From JACQKD01 sp964614265 (lineage in GTDB: Bacteria; Patescibacteriota; Minisyncoccia; Phycocordibacterales; UBA918): a stretch of DNA of 33,027 nt. Shown here in pieces: positions 14,156-21,756 of this stretch (positions within the stretch are counted from its first letter, which is position 1; every line of letters starts with the position of its first letter). A program made the position numbers and the translations under genes. The DNA lies in the NCBI GenBank assembly GCA_964614265.1, contig CAZTKT010000005.1:1-33027 (forward strand), in the 5' to 3' direction. Under the pieces are notes generated by a model that searched no databases, was not told the origin of the DNA, and was given only the letters and a program-made list of their open reading frames with translations.

Positions 14156-16444
14156 ATGGCCGACGAGAGAGATACTATAAAAAATGCCAAGACACAGGGT
14201 GAGCCGATGATTCCGGATGTTTTTTTGACCCCCTATGACCCTCGACTGTTTGAGGACGACATCTATGCCTTATGGGAACAGTCCGGCCGATTCAACCCCG
14301 ATGTCTGTGTAAAAGAAGGTATCACTGCGCCAGACGCAGAGCCCTTCTCGATAGCGCTCCCCCCACCAAATGTCACCGGCACACTCCACATCGGGCATGC
14401 CTATGAAGATTCCCTGCAAGACGCATTGGTGCGATTTGCTCGCATGTGTGGCAAGCGCACACTCTGGATCCCCGGCACCGACTCTGCCGCGATCTCCACG
14501 CAAGCACGCGTCGAAAAAAATATCCAAAAAGACGAGGGGAAAAGTCGCCATGATATCGGCCGGGAAGCACTCGTGCAACGCGTGCACGAGTTTGCAAAAC
14601 AGAGCGAACACACTATCTTGAACCAAATACGCAAGATGGGTGCATCTCTTGATTGGTCTCGCTATGCATACGCGCTCGACGAGAAACGTACGCTCGCCGT
14701 CTCTACTGCCTTTACCCGCATGTATGAGGCCGGTCTCATCTACCGCGGACATCGCATCGTCAACTGGGATCCGAAAGGACAGACAACTATTTCAGATGAT
14801 GAAATAGTCTACGAAGAAGAGACTACCGCCTTTTACTATTTCCAATATGGTCCCTTTGTTATTGGAACCGCGCGACCCGAGACCAAGTTCGGTGACAAGT
14901 ATGTGGTCGTCCACCCTGATGATGCGCGTTACGCACAGTACACGCACGGACAAAAAATAACACTTGAGTGGCTTAATGGTCCCATCGAGGCAACCGTGAT
15001 CAAAGATACCGCGAGCGACCCAGAGATCGGTACCGGCGCCATGACCATCACCCCATGGCACTCAATGGTCGACTTCGAGATCGCAGAACGCCATGGACTC
15101 GACAAAGAACAAATCATCGATCAGTACGGCAAACTCCTCCCGATTGCGGGCGAATTTGCCGGCATGAAAATCACCGACGCACGTGAAAAAATAGTCGCCA
15201 CACTCAAAGCAAAAGGTCTTCTGGTAAAAGTAGAAGAGCCCTATCTCCATAATATCGCCACGGCAGAGCGCACCGGCGCTACCATCGAACCACAGATCAT
15301 GGAGCAGTGGTTTATTGCGGTGAATAAACCGTTTGTCATTCCTCATTCAGAAATCCCTGGCATCTCGTCAGGAAGTACGATGACCTTGCGCGACATGATG
15401 CGCACCGCAGTGGAGAGTGGCGCCGTCTCTATGCCACAAGAGGGGTTCAAAAAAACCTACTTCCATTGGGTAGAAAACCTACACGACTGGTGCATCAGTC
15501 GACAGATATGGTTCGGCCATCGCATACCCGTGTGGTATCGCACAAACGATGGTACTGAAGAACACTACTGTGGTCTCACTGCACCACAGGGCGATGGCTG
15601 GACACAAGACCCCGACGTGCTCGACACCTGGTTCTCCTCCGCACTGTGGACTTTTTCGACATTGGGATGGCCAAATACCGACGCGCCTGACCTCACGGTA
15701 TTCCATCCCACCACATTTATGTCGCCCGCGTATGAAATCCTCAGTCTCTGGGTCTCTCGCATGATACTCATGAGTGGATTCCATCTCGGGCAAGTCCCCT
15801 TCCGCACCGTCCTGATACACGGTCTCGTGCGAGACAAGCTCGGCAGAAAGTTTAGCAAATCACTCGGCAACGGCATCGACCCACTCGATATGATCAATCA
15901 GTATGGCGCTGACGCGCTTCGTATGGGGCTCCTCGTCGGAACCGCAATTGGTAACGACATCACCTTTGATGAAAACAAAGTGCGCGGATACAAACACTTC
16001 GCAAATAAACTCTGGAACATCACACGATTTGTACTCACCAACACCGCCGTGGGTACCCATGAGAAACCCACATCACTTCCCCTTCGTGATGAGGAGATCC
16101 TCTCCACACTCTCTGCAATTGTCGAGGAAATAACCACAGACATCACAGAGTACCGACTCTACATGGCCGCAGAGAAAGCATATCATTATGTCTGGCACGA
16201 ACTTGCGGACAACATTCTCGAAGAATCACGGCCCATTCTCGCACAAACAGACTCCACAGAAGCACATGCGCGCCGACACACCCTTTCGGTGTGCCTACTG
16301 ACCTCACTAAAGCTTCTCCATCCCTTCATGCCCTTTGTCACCGAGACCATTTGGCAAAAACTCCCACCAGAGATGAAAACAGGAGAGGCTGATATGTTGA
16401 TGGTCGCGAAGTGGCCAACGCCAGAAGACAAAAAAACACAGTGA
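14156..16444 (+). CDS. valS: Valyl-tRNA synthetase
   Basis: A class Ia aminoacyl-tRNA synthetase that charges tRNA-Val. The HIGH signature appears as PPNVTGTLHIGHA (about residues 72-84). The CP1 editing domain follows, with RIVNWDPKGQTTISDDEI and later TARPETKFGD. The tungsten-rich catalytic segment has WCISRQIWFGHRIPVW, and the KMSKS loop is KFSKS in DKLGRKFSKSLGNG. An anticodon-binding helical domain ends the protein. At 762 aa it is well short of the 880-950 aa of typical bacterial ValRS, because the C-terminal coiled-coil arm is missing. The start is the ATG at 14156; an in-frame ATG at 14108 lies upstream of the predicted promoter. PrsW follows 20 nt later but has its own -10 box. Confidence 0.96.
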   Translation: MADERDTIKNAKTQGEPMIPDVFLTPYDPRLFEDDIYALWEQSGRFNPDVCVKEGITAPDAEPFSIALPPPNVTGTLHIGHAYEDSLQDALVRFARMCGKRTLWIPGTDSAAISTQARVEKNIQKDEGKSRHDIGREALVQRVHEFAKQSEHTILNQIRKMGASLDWSRYAYALDEKRTLAVSTAFTRMYEAGLIYRGHRIVNWDPKGQTTISDDEIVYEEETTAFYYFQYGPFVIGTARPETKFGDKYVVVHPDDARYAQYTHGQKITLEWLNGPIEATVIKDTASDPEIGTGAMTITPWHSMVDFEIAERHGLDKEQIIDQYGKLLPIAGEFAGMKITDAREKIVATLKAKGLLVKVEEPYLHNIATAERTGATIEPQIMEQWFIAVNKPFVIPHSEIPGISSGSTMTLRDMMRTAVESGAVSMPQEGFKKTYFHWVENLHDWCISRQIWFGHRIPVWYRTNDGTEEHYCGLTAPQGDGWTQDPDVLDTWFSSALWTFSTLGWPNTDAPDLTVFHPTTFMSPAYEILSLWVSRMILMSGFHLGQVPFRTVLIHGLVRDKLGRKFSKSLGNGIDPLDMINQYGADALRMGLLVGTAIGNDITFDENKVRGYKHFANKLWNITRFVLTNTAVGTHEKPTSLPLRDEEILSTLSAIVEEITTDITEYRLYMAAEKAYHYVWHELADNILEESRPILAQTDSTEAHARRHTLSVCLLTSLKLLHPFMPFVTETIWQKLPPEMKTGEADMLMVAKWPTPEDKKTQ

Positions 16445-16450
16445 ATCTGC

Positions 16451-16456
16451 TACAAT
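16451..16456 (+). promoter_or_regulatory. Extended -10 of prsW-like gene
   Basis: TGC-TACAAT ending 8 nt before the ATG at 16465. The intervening AGGAG could alternatively be a Shine-Dalgarno for transcripts read through from valS. Confidence 0.4.
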
Positions 16457-16464
16457 AGGAGTCA

Positions 16465-17148
16465 ATGGACACAACAGCAATATATTTCGCACTCATTGGC
16501 GGTCTCATACCCGCGCTTTTTTGGTTGTGGTTTTGGCGTCGCGAAGACCGTCTCCATCCCGAACCAAGAATACTGATCGCTTCATCATTTCTCGCTGGTA
16601 TGGCGGTTGTTCCCTTGGTACTACCCTTGCAACAATTCGCAATGGAGCGCTTTGCCGGTAACGACCTCGTGATTGCGTGGGTAATCATTGAAGAAGTGAT
16701 CAAATATAGCGCCGCGCTCATTGTCGTGCTCTGGAACAAGGCTGTTGACGAGCCAATCGATACCATCATCTACATGATCACCATTGCGCTCGGCTTTTCT
16801 GCGCTTGAAAACGCTTTCTTTATTTTCAATCCATTGCATGCAGGACAAATCACTGAATCAATACTGACCGGAAACTTTCGTTTTCTTGGTGCGACACTCC
16901 TCCACGTGCTCGCATCGGGAACCGTCGGAGTGATGATGGCGTTCGCATTTTACAAACCCAAACGTGTGCGTATTACCTATGCGACCATTGGGTTGTGCAT
17001 AGCCATCGTATTGCATGCAGTTTTTAATTTTTCTATAATGAGTGCACGCGGAGGAACCACACTTGGTGTCTTTGCATTCGTCTGGTTTGGTATCATCGCC
17101 CTCTTCTTTATTTTTGAAAAAGTGAAACGCATACAACGACCAACATAA
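16465..17148 (+). CDS. PrsW-family intramembrane metalloprotease
   Basis: This protein of 227 aa has about seven membrane helices. Candidate active-site elements of the PrsW/CAAX-protease-like group are present: Glu76-Glu77-xx-Lys80 (IIEEVIKY), GFSALENAFF at 110-119, His147 in LLHVLASG and His184 in VLHAVFNF. In Bacillus, PrsW makes the first cut in an anti-sigma factor, RsiW; no sigma/anti-sigma pair is visible here, so the substrate is unknown. The gene is short and lies 20 nt after valS and 15 nt before hsp20, so readthrough between the three is likely even though each seems to have its own -10. Confidence 0.85.
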   Translation: MDTTAIYFALIGGLIPALFWLWFWRREDRLHPEPRILIASSFLAGMAVVPLVLPLQQFAMERFAGNDLVIAWVIIEEVIKYSAALIVVLWNKAVDEPIDTIIYMITIALGFSALENAFFIFNPLHAGQITESILTGNFRFLGATLLHVLASGTVGVMMAFAFYKPKRVRITYATIGLCIAIVLHAVFNFSIMSARGGTTLGVFAFVWFGIIALFFIFEKVKRIQRPT

Positions 17149-17163
17149 CACATTAGTATCCTC

Positions 17164-17646
17164 ATGATTAAAAAACCTTCATTCCTCCAGCGCCTCACTG
17201 GATCGGTCTCAGCACATAACTACGCAGATGAAGCGGAGGATGATCTCGATGCAGACACTACGCGTGCCCACCAGTCAGAGAGTGGCTGGGGACATCCAGA
17301 GGCCGAGCCTCCAGAGGAAGGAGAGCTTCCGATTGATATGTACCAGACTGGTGAACACGTCGTCATCCGTGCACTTATCGCGGGGGTAAGTCCTGAGGAC
17401 CTCGATATCGCCATTACCCGAGACATGGTCACTATAAAAGGACTCCGTGAGGAAGCCCGAGAGGCCGCAGATGAAGACTACTTCCACCGCGAGCTCTACT
17501 GGGGTGGCTTCTCGCGTACCATTCTCCTCCCTGAAGAGATTCTCATTGATCAAGCTGAGGCAAAGGAGAAACACGGATTACTTGAAATCATTTTACCAAA
17601 AGTTGATAAGGATAGGAGCGCAAGGCTGAAAGTGAAGACAAAATAG
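17164..17646 (+). CDS. Small heat-shock protein Hsp20/alpha-crystallin
   Basis: This protein of 160 aa is an ATP-independent holdase that would bind unfolding proteins as an oligomer. The alpha-crystallin domain spans about residues 54-152: IDMYQTGEHVVIRALIAGVSPEDLDI, then MVTIKG, then FHRELYWGGFSRTILLP, then KEKHGLLEIILPK. The N-terminal arm (1-50) is unusually acidic, with Asp, Glu and Ala runs. No IxI motif is visible at the very C-terminus, which ends in LKVKTK. It lies 15 nt after the PrsW gene; a TAGTAT box sits too close to the ATG to be a good promoter. A terminator follows at 17721. Confidence 0.92.
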   Translation: MIKKPSFLQRLTGSVSAHNYADEAEDDLDADTTRAHQSESGWGHPEAEPPEEGELPIDMYQTGEHVVIRALIAGVSPEDLDIAITRDMVTIKGLREEAREAADEDYFHRELYWGGFSRTILLPEEILIDQAEAKEKHGLLEIILPKVDKDRSARLKVKTK

Positions 17647-17657
17647 AGGGGACTGAA

Positions 17658-17670
17658 GGGGGCGGGCTCG
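17658..17670. repeat. 13-nt copy of the tRNA-Phe 3' end
   Basis: gggggcgggctcg at 17658-17670 is identical to 17831-17843 inside tRNA-Phe (T loop to acceptor stem). The two are in direct orientation and 173 bp apart. It could be a decayed attachment site, like the longer one at tRNA-Val, or a chance GC-rich match. Confidence 0.4.
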
Positions 17671-17720
17671 GTCACGAGTTCGTAATTCGCTCCACTCATA
17701 AAGACTCGCGACCCCGCCTC

Positions 17721-17747
17721 AAAGAAAGTGCTCCCAGCACTTTCTTT
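17721..17747 (+). terminator. Terminator after hsp20
   Basis: A 12-bp stem AAAGAAAGTGCT/AGCACTTTCTTT with a CCC loop and T run. Located 75 nt after the hsp20 stop. Confidence 0.75.
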
Positions 17748-17784
17748 TCCGCCTTTCTCGCCCTGACCCTCCAAGACATAGAGA

Positions 17785-17822
17785 GTCCAAAAAACACTCG
17801 CGAAAGCGAGTGTTTTTTGGAC
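17785..17822 (-). terminator. Terminator after tRNA-Phe
   Basis: A 17-bp perfect stem (17785-17801 with 17806-17822) with a GAAA tetraloop and an embedded A6/T6 run, directly downstream of tRNA-Phe on the minus strand. Confidence 0.9.
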
Positions 17823-17825
17823 TTG

Positions 17826-17898
17826 TGCTTGGGGGCGGGCTCGAACCGCCGACCCCTTCCTCTTCAGGGAAGTGCTCTACCAGCTGAGCTACCCAAGC
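17826..17898 (-). tRNA. tRNA-Phe(GAA)
   Basis: On the minus strand, acceptor GCTTGGG pairs with CCCAAGC. Anticodon stem CTTCC/GGAAG closes loop CTGAAGA, giving anticodon GAA. The T arm is GGCGG-TTCGAGC-CCGCC. The discriminator A is followed by CAAG, so CCA is not encoded. Confidence 0.96.
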
Positions 17899-17933
17899 AA
17901 CTAAAAAGAATATGTGGTGCGTACGACCATGCT

Positions 17934-18224
17934 TTACTGCGGTGTCTTGAGGAGCATCTCAAAGAATTTTGCGCCAGGCAACGTTGATATGCCGGCACGC
18001 AACTGATCAAAGGAACCTCCGCCCAACGCACGGAAGTACGGTTCCACAATATAGAAATAGAGCGCAAATGGCAAGCCTACCAACACCGCGTACCATGCGA
18101 CACGAAGCCAGAGCTCAATCATACTATTCCGATGTAGCTTCTTAAGCATCTCGTGATTCTCCCGTAATAGCACGGTGTTCTCTTGCAAAAGCTCTCGGAA
18201 CTCATTCTCACTAGCTGGAGGCAT
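17934..18224 (-). CDS. Coiled-coil plus membrane-helix protein, unknown
   Basis: This protein of 96 aa has an N-terminal heptad-like helix (SENEFRELLQENTVLLRENH), then one or two membrane helices (about 38-60), then a short soluble C-terminus containing GGGSFDQLRAGISTLPG. It resembles small anchored coiled-coil proteins common in Patescibacteria, but no family name is justified. The start at 18224 is preferred over the longer frame to 18263 because a TATACT box (18233-18238, minus strand) ends 8 nt upstream. It precedes tRNA-Phe on the same strand and may be transcribed into it. Confidence 0.6.
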   Translation of the reverse strand: MPPASENEFRELLQENTVLLRENHEMLKKLHRNSMIELWLRVAWYAVLVGLPFALYFYIVEPYFRALGGGSFDQLRAGISTLPGAKFFEMLLKTPQ

Positions 18225-18232
18225 TACGCTAT

Positions 18233-18238
18233 AGTATA
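18233..18238 (-). promoter_or_regulatory. -10 box of the 96-aa protein gene
   Basis: TATACT on the minus strand ending 8 nt before the ATG at 18224. Confidence 0.5.
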
Positions 18239-18300
18239 TACCAGACAGACCCAAAATATGCATAGTACCCTGTGTTTTTCTCTTTCCTATAGACTATTGC

Positions 18301-18306
18301 TATAAT
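18301..18306 (+). promoter_or_regulatory. Consensus extended -10 of aminotransferase gene
   Basis: TGC-TATAAT, a perfect extended -10, ends 6 nt before the ATG at 18313. Transcription should begin at the start codon itself. This is the clearest leaderless candidate in the window. Confidence 0.65.
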
Positions 18307-18312
18307 GAACGC

Positions 18313-19155
18313 ATGAAGTATTGCTATCTCAATGGACAGGTACTATCTGAGGAAGACGCCCGCATCTCCATCCTCGACATTGGGCTATTACGAGGATTTG
18401 GTATCTATGAGGCAATGGCCGCGCACAACGGCACCATCTTTCGCTATGATGATCACATCACTCGTTTCCAAAAATCAGCGGCGTTCCTCCGTATTGATAT
18501 GCCACACACCACAGATGAGATCCAGCAGATCATCCTCAATCTCGTCGAGAAAAATGGCCTTGCGCACAGACGCGTCAATATCAAATGTATCCTCACCGGT
18601 GGACACGCACATAACGGTATTGAGTATACGGGAACGACCCCGACCTTCTATGTCTTCATTGAAGAATGGAAAGCACTCGACGCTTCGTATTACTCCGCTG
18701 GAGCACACCTGATGACGCACGAACATCTGCGACAGTATCCGCAATACAAAACAACCAACTACATCACGGCGGTGTTATTACAGAAAGAAATGAAGGGAAG
18801 TGGCGCACTTGAGATCCTCTATGTATGGAAAAACGAAGTGCTTGAGTGTGCAACGAGTAATTTCTTCATCATAAAAAACGGCACACTCATTACTGCGCGG
18901 GAAAATATTCTCACCGGGGTAACAAGAAACGTGGTCATTGAGCTTGCGACAAAAGCTGGATATCCTGTAGAAGAACGCGTGTATACACAGGACGAGCTCT
19001 GGAATGCTGATGAATGCTTCCTCACCTCAAGCTTTAAGGATGTAGTGCCAGTGGTCACTATAGACACTCACACCATCGCCGATGGTTCGGTAGGACATCA
19101 CACAAAGAAAGTAATGGGGCTCTTTCAGGACTATTTTTTACAAACCAACAATTAG
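18313..19155 (+). CDS. Class IV PLP-dependent aminotransferase
   Basis: This protein of 280 aa belongs to fold type IV, the family of branched-chain aminotransferase (IlvE), D-amino-acid aminotransferase and aminodeoxychorismate lyase (PabC). It begins YLNGQVLSEEDARISILDIGLLRGFGIYE, the standard N-terminal block. The PLP-binding lysine is Lys146 in YKTTNYI, and Glu178 lies in the LECATSNFF block. The C-terminus has GVTRNVVIELA and LTSSFKDVVPV. Length and motifs do not separate IlvE from D-amino-acid aminotransferase; in a reduced genome a role in supplying D-amino acids for cell wall is as likely as branched-chain metabolism. It is convergent with the methyltransferase gene, and the two stop codons overlap by 3 bases. 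Confidence 0.88.
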   Translation: MKYCYLNGQVLSEEDARISILDIGLLRGFGIYEAMAAHNGTIFRYDDHITRFQKSAAFLRIDMPHTTDEIQQIILNLVEKNGLAHRRVNIKCILTGGHAHNGIEYTGTTPTFYVFIEEWKALDASYYSAGAHLMTHEHLRQYPQYKTTNYITAVLLQKEMKGSGALEILYVWKNEVLECATSNFFIIKNGTLITARENILTGVTRNVVIELATKAGYPVEERVYTQDELWNADECFLTSSFKDVVPVVTIDTHTIADGSVGHHTKKVMGLFQDYFLQTNN

Positions 19156-19715
19156 GAGAGCGCTCGCTGGGCACAAATATACACGAACGCGGGAGGAAAA
19201 TTGAACGGGGTAAAATCAAGCGACACCGATGTAAATTTATTCTCAATCTCCCGCTTTGATACGAGCGAATACTGAATCTGCACATATCGTCCATCTGGTT
19301 CAAGCACTGCCTGTACCGCGTCCAGAATCCCCGCACGCGTCTCACGATCCATAATTGAGAGTGGTAAGGTAGAAACCACCGCGTCCGCATGCATAATACC
19401 GTGGGAGGCCAAGTATGTCCCAAGTTGGAGTGCAGACTCATTGACAACCGTGAGACGTTCGTCAGCGAGTTGCGAAAGCATCTCTGCAAAGACTGGATTG
19501 ATTTCAAATACAATAAGTCGGGCATCCACTCGCATTCGCGCAAGTATCTCTTTTGTCACCACCCCCGTACCACCACCAAGCTCAACAATCAATGTGGCCT
19601 GAGAAAAATTAACTGGCTTGGTCATCTTCCGTACCGCCCGCGGTGAACATGCCGCAACGGCACCAACCGTCTTCATATTTTTAATAGACTCAAGAAAAAA
19701 GGTAGTAGTTTTCAT
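19152..19715 (-). CDS. SAM-dependent methyltransferase (PmtA/KsgA-like)
   Basis: This protein of 187 aa has the class I fold: motif I LIVELGGGTGVVTKEIL (about 42-58), an acidic end of strand 2 (VFEINP, about 70), and ADAVVSTLPLS in the motif IV position. The N-terminal block FFLESIKNMKTVGAVAACSPRAVRKM is typical of the bacterial phospholipid N-methyltransferase/rRNA-dimethylase-like group. The real substrate, lipid or RNA, is not decidable. The ATG at 19715 is chosen; the frame could begin two codons earlier at a TTG. A TATAAT box (19729-19734, minus strand) lies 13 nt upstream. The last bases overlap the end of the aminotransferase gene. Confidence 0.82.
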   Translation of the reverse strand: MKTTTFFLESIKNMKTVGAVAACSPRAVRKMTKPVNFSQATLIVELGGGTGVVTKEILARMRVDARLIVFEINPVFAEMLSQLADERLTVVNESALQLGTYLASHGIMHADAVVSTLPLSIMDRETRAGILDAVQAVLEPDGRYVQIQYSLVSKREIENKFTSVSLDFTPFNFPPAFVYICAQRALS

Positions 19716-19974
19716 AGACAACTAGATGATTATACCCTACCAGAATTACTTGCCACAGCAAGGAAAGTGGATAACGGGACTCAATGCCCCTGGCCGTCTA
19801 AAAGACTAAAAATAACAAATCGGGAGGGTGAATATATAGTTTTCTTCCCCCAATTCACCTACTAGTTCGAGCTAATTTTTTAAACAGGTTCTTTTGCGGT
19901 TTTAGCCTCGCAAAGTCACGATTTCAAGTTTTTCTTTGGTGGCAAGAAATGCTATATGTATGTAAGACAAACTA
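19716..19974. other. Intergenic stretch with degenerate repeat copy
   Basis: It holds the methyltransferase promoter, then from about 19864 a plus-strand segment reading GTTCGAGC-TAATTTTTT and later GGTTCTTTTGCG. This segment is similar to the GGTTCGAGCCGATGTTTTT...GGTCCTTTTGCG text at 21422. It looks like a decayed third copy of the repeat at 20551 and 21413. No gene is supported. Confidence 0.4.
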
Positions 19975-20538
19975 CTAACCAGGAAACCAACCGACTCTTA
20001 TATCCTTAAAAGTAAGTTCATCAATGAGTATATCGGAATTACTACCATCCTCTTCTGTGAAACGAACACCTTTTAACATTACCGTTGCCGTGTAATTCCT
20101 GTTCCACTCCGGTTGAGACTCATCAATTTTTGATATAGATATAACTGCCTTTCCACTTTTTCCAATCAGTTTTTTAGGTTTTGGTTGGTCTGTATACACA
20201 ACGTCGTTGCAGTACAACTGCGCTATAGTATCTCCCACAAGAATTTCAACATTCAAGCCGTCCGTTTGTCCAATTTCAAACGTCTTTTCGGTGTTTGAAA
20301 AGTTAAGTTTTTCTTTTATCGCAGAGACAGAGATGCCTACGGTATCATCTGTGTTAATTTTGTAGACAAAAATATTTCCGCAACCACCACCAGTTTCTTG
20401 AAAAGTGATAGAAGTAGGAGTAGGCACTTTTGAAGCTGGAGACAAGAGGTTCATTTTCCTTGCTACAAAAAAGGACACCGGTACTACGACCACACCAATG
20501 ACACCTATCAAGAGAATTGTTTTTACTGTTTTGTTCAT
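19975..20538 (-). CDS. Membrane-anchored extracytoplasmic protein, unknown
   Basis: This protein of 187 aa starts with a membrane anchor or uncleaved signal helix (about 7-26), followed by a Ser/Pro/Thr linker and a domain predicted to be beta-rich. Two cysteines (in GGGCGN and LYCND) could form a disulfide. The C-terminus repeats short strand-like motifs (TATVMLKGVRF, ILIDELTFKDIRVGWFPG). No family is recognised. It lies in the AT-rich island, downstream of another anchored protein on the same strand and separated from it by a copy of the 32-bp repeat. No Shine-Dalgarno is obvious before the ATG at 20538. Confidence 0.6.
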   Translation of the reverse strand: MNKTVKTILLIGVIGVVVVPVSFFVARKMNLLSPASKVPTPTSITFQETGGGCGNIFVYKINTDDTVGISVSAIKEKLNFSNTEKTFEIGQTDGLNVEILVGDTIAQLYCNDVVYTDQPKPKKLIGKSGKAVISISKIDESQPEWNRNYTATVMLKGVRFTEEDGSNSDILIDELTFKDIRVGWFPG

Positions 20539-20550
20539 ACGATGAAAAAA

Positions 20551-20582
20551 ATTAAAATATGGTTCGAGCCGATGTTTTTCTC
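20551..20582 (+). repeat. 32-bp repeat, copy B
   Basis: ATTAAA(A/G)TATGGTTCGAGC plus CGATGTTTTTCTC is shared with 21413-21444 with one mismatch. It lies just upstream of the anchored-protein gene at 20538. In the plus direction it is preceded by an ATG and would encode KIWFEPMFFS. Confidence 0.85.
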
Positions 20583-20605
20583 TGACGACAGATGCTCAGT
20601 ATAAA

Positions 20606-21367
20606 TCAATAAATGTTTACACCAAGTATGGCATTGAATTTATCCCGTAACGCATCAATTCGGTTTTGGCACTCCACAGTATTCTTTTCGGTGCCTACTG
20701 GAGGAGCAATAGCACATTGTACCGTACTTTTGCGCCCGTTGTATGTTAAAGAAATGAGATAACGTCCTTGATCGGGTATCATGGGTTCCTTTTCGAAATC
20801 CTGTGACTGAAGATTGATAATATTAGAATCCGCTATAGTTTTGAGAATATCCTCAAACTCTACTAACGATAATGACTTTTCTATATTTTTAACCGGATTT
20901 GTATTGCCAGGTCCAAATTCTTGATAGTCAATATGCTTATCTAAAATATTTACCTTAAAAGAGTTCCCTGTGATACTCCCGCCCGCAAAGAAGTCAAGCG
21001 CAAAAAAAGATTTTATATAATAGTCACTCGATCCACAGGTGGATACGGTATCATCAGCTACTGCTACACCATGAATTTCAACATTGTCACCAGCTTTAAT
21101 AGACATGGCATCTTTCACACATGGAGTGTTGTTGGTGTGATAAATAACTTTGATTTCCGATCCGCTAAGAATTCCTCCCTCTTTTTTTACTTTCAAAAAC
21201 ATTGGTTGACCCGCCGAACTGCTAATCACATTCTCAATAACAGTGCCTTTTTCTGTGACAACAACACCTTTAATAAATACTGGCGGAACCAATTTAATGG
21301 AAGAGGAAAAGTAAAAAACAAGACCAGCAACAACGATTATCAAAGCTAATATAGTAATTATTATCAT
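20606..21367 (-). CDS. Membrane-anchored extracytoplasmic protein, unknown
   Basis: This protein of 253 aa starts with a strongly hydrophobic N-terminal helix (about 1-22) and continues with an extracytoplasmic region. Around residues 55-105 a small beta-barrel-like stretch (FLKVKKEGGILSGSEIKVIYH, then AGDNVEIHGVAV) recalls OB-type folds in general shape only. Two Cys pairs are possible. The second half is a mixed domain ending in NRIDALRDKFNAILG. I cannot name the family. The start is moved from the ATG at 21382 to the ATG at 21367 because AGGAGG lies directly before the latter at ideal distance and would otherwise be coding. Probably expressed together with the gene at 19975, though 67 bp and a repeat lie between them. 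Confidence 0.6.
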   Translation of the reverse strand: MIIITILALIIVVAGLVFYFSSSIKLVPPVFIKGVVVTEKGTVIENVISSSAGQPMFLKVKKEGGILSGSEIKVIYHTNNTPCVKDAMSIKAGDNVEIHGVAVADDTVSTCGSSDYYIKSFFALDFFAGGSITGNSFKVNILDKHIDYQEFGPGNTNPVKNIEKSLSLVEFEDILKTIADSNIINLQSQDFEKEPMIPDQGRYLISLTYNGRKSTVQCAIAPPVGTEKNTVECQNRIDALRDKFNAILGVNIY

Positions 21368-21382
21368 AAATTTCCTCCTCAT

Positions 21383-21756
21383 ATGATTAAAAAATTTTAT
21401 TTTCTTCTTTCCATTAAAGTATGGTTCGAGCCGATGTTTTTCTCCGGGTCCTTTTGCGACTTTGAGCGGTGCGGCTCCGCCGCCTTTCCGAATTTTCGCG
21501 GGGGGAATTTCTCGCCGCCGCAGGCGGCGAAATGCGTTCGGACTAATCTAAGTATCCTGTACCACGTTGGGAAAGTCAACACATCGCTCCGTCCGTGGTG
21601 AAGCTCGGCCATTAAATGGTATGAGTGGTGTAAAGCCACTAAGCGCGTGGAGGAATGTTGCGACCAAAGTATGAATGTGCGACGTCGTAGAGGATGTTAG
21701 AACTGTGTTTGAGAGAATAAACGATAGAACTATCTATATTCCAACTTTTGATTTGA
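21383..21756. other. Repeat-bearing intergenic region, GC-rich patch
   Basis: It starts with the 32-bp repeat copy C (21413-21444). A GC-rich stretch of about 110 bp follows that stands out from its AT-rich neighbours and contains hairpins (for example CGCCGCC-GCA-GGCGGCG near 21512-21528). The plus-strand frame 21383-21601 is open but looks like translated repeat, not a gene. The part from 21600 to 21756 shows nothing recognisable. Confidence 0.5.
21413..21444 (+). repeat. 32-bp repeat, copy C
   Basis: Matches 20551-20582 with one mismatch. It lies upstream of the gene starting at 21367, in the same relative position as copy B has to the gene at 20538. Confidence 0.85.

Noticed and set aside
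14156..17646. valS-prsW-hsp20 as a functional operon
   Set aside because: Close spacing suggests readthrough, but the first two genes have their own -10 boxes and the three functions are unrelated.
21383..21601. Open frame beginning MIKKFYFLLS and containing WFEPMFFSG
   Set aside because: It is translated repeat sequence with GC-rich hairpins; only the repeat part is shared with 20551, not a gene.
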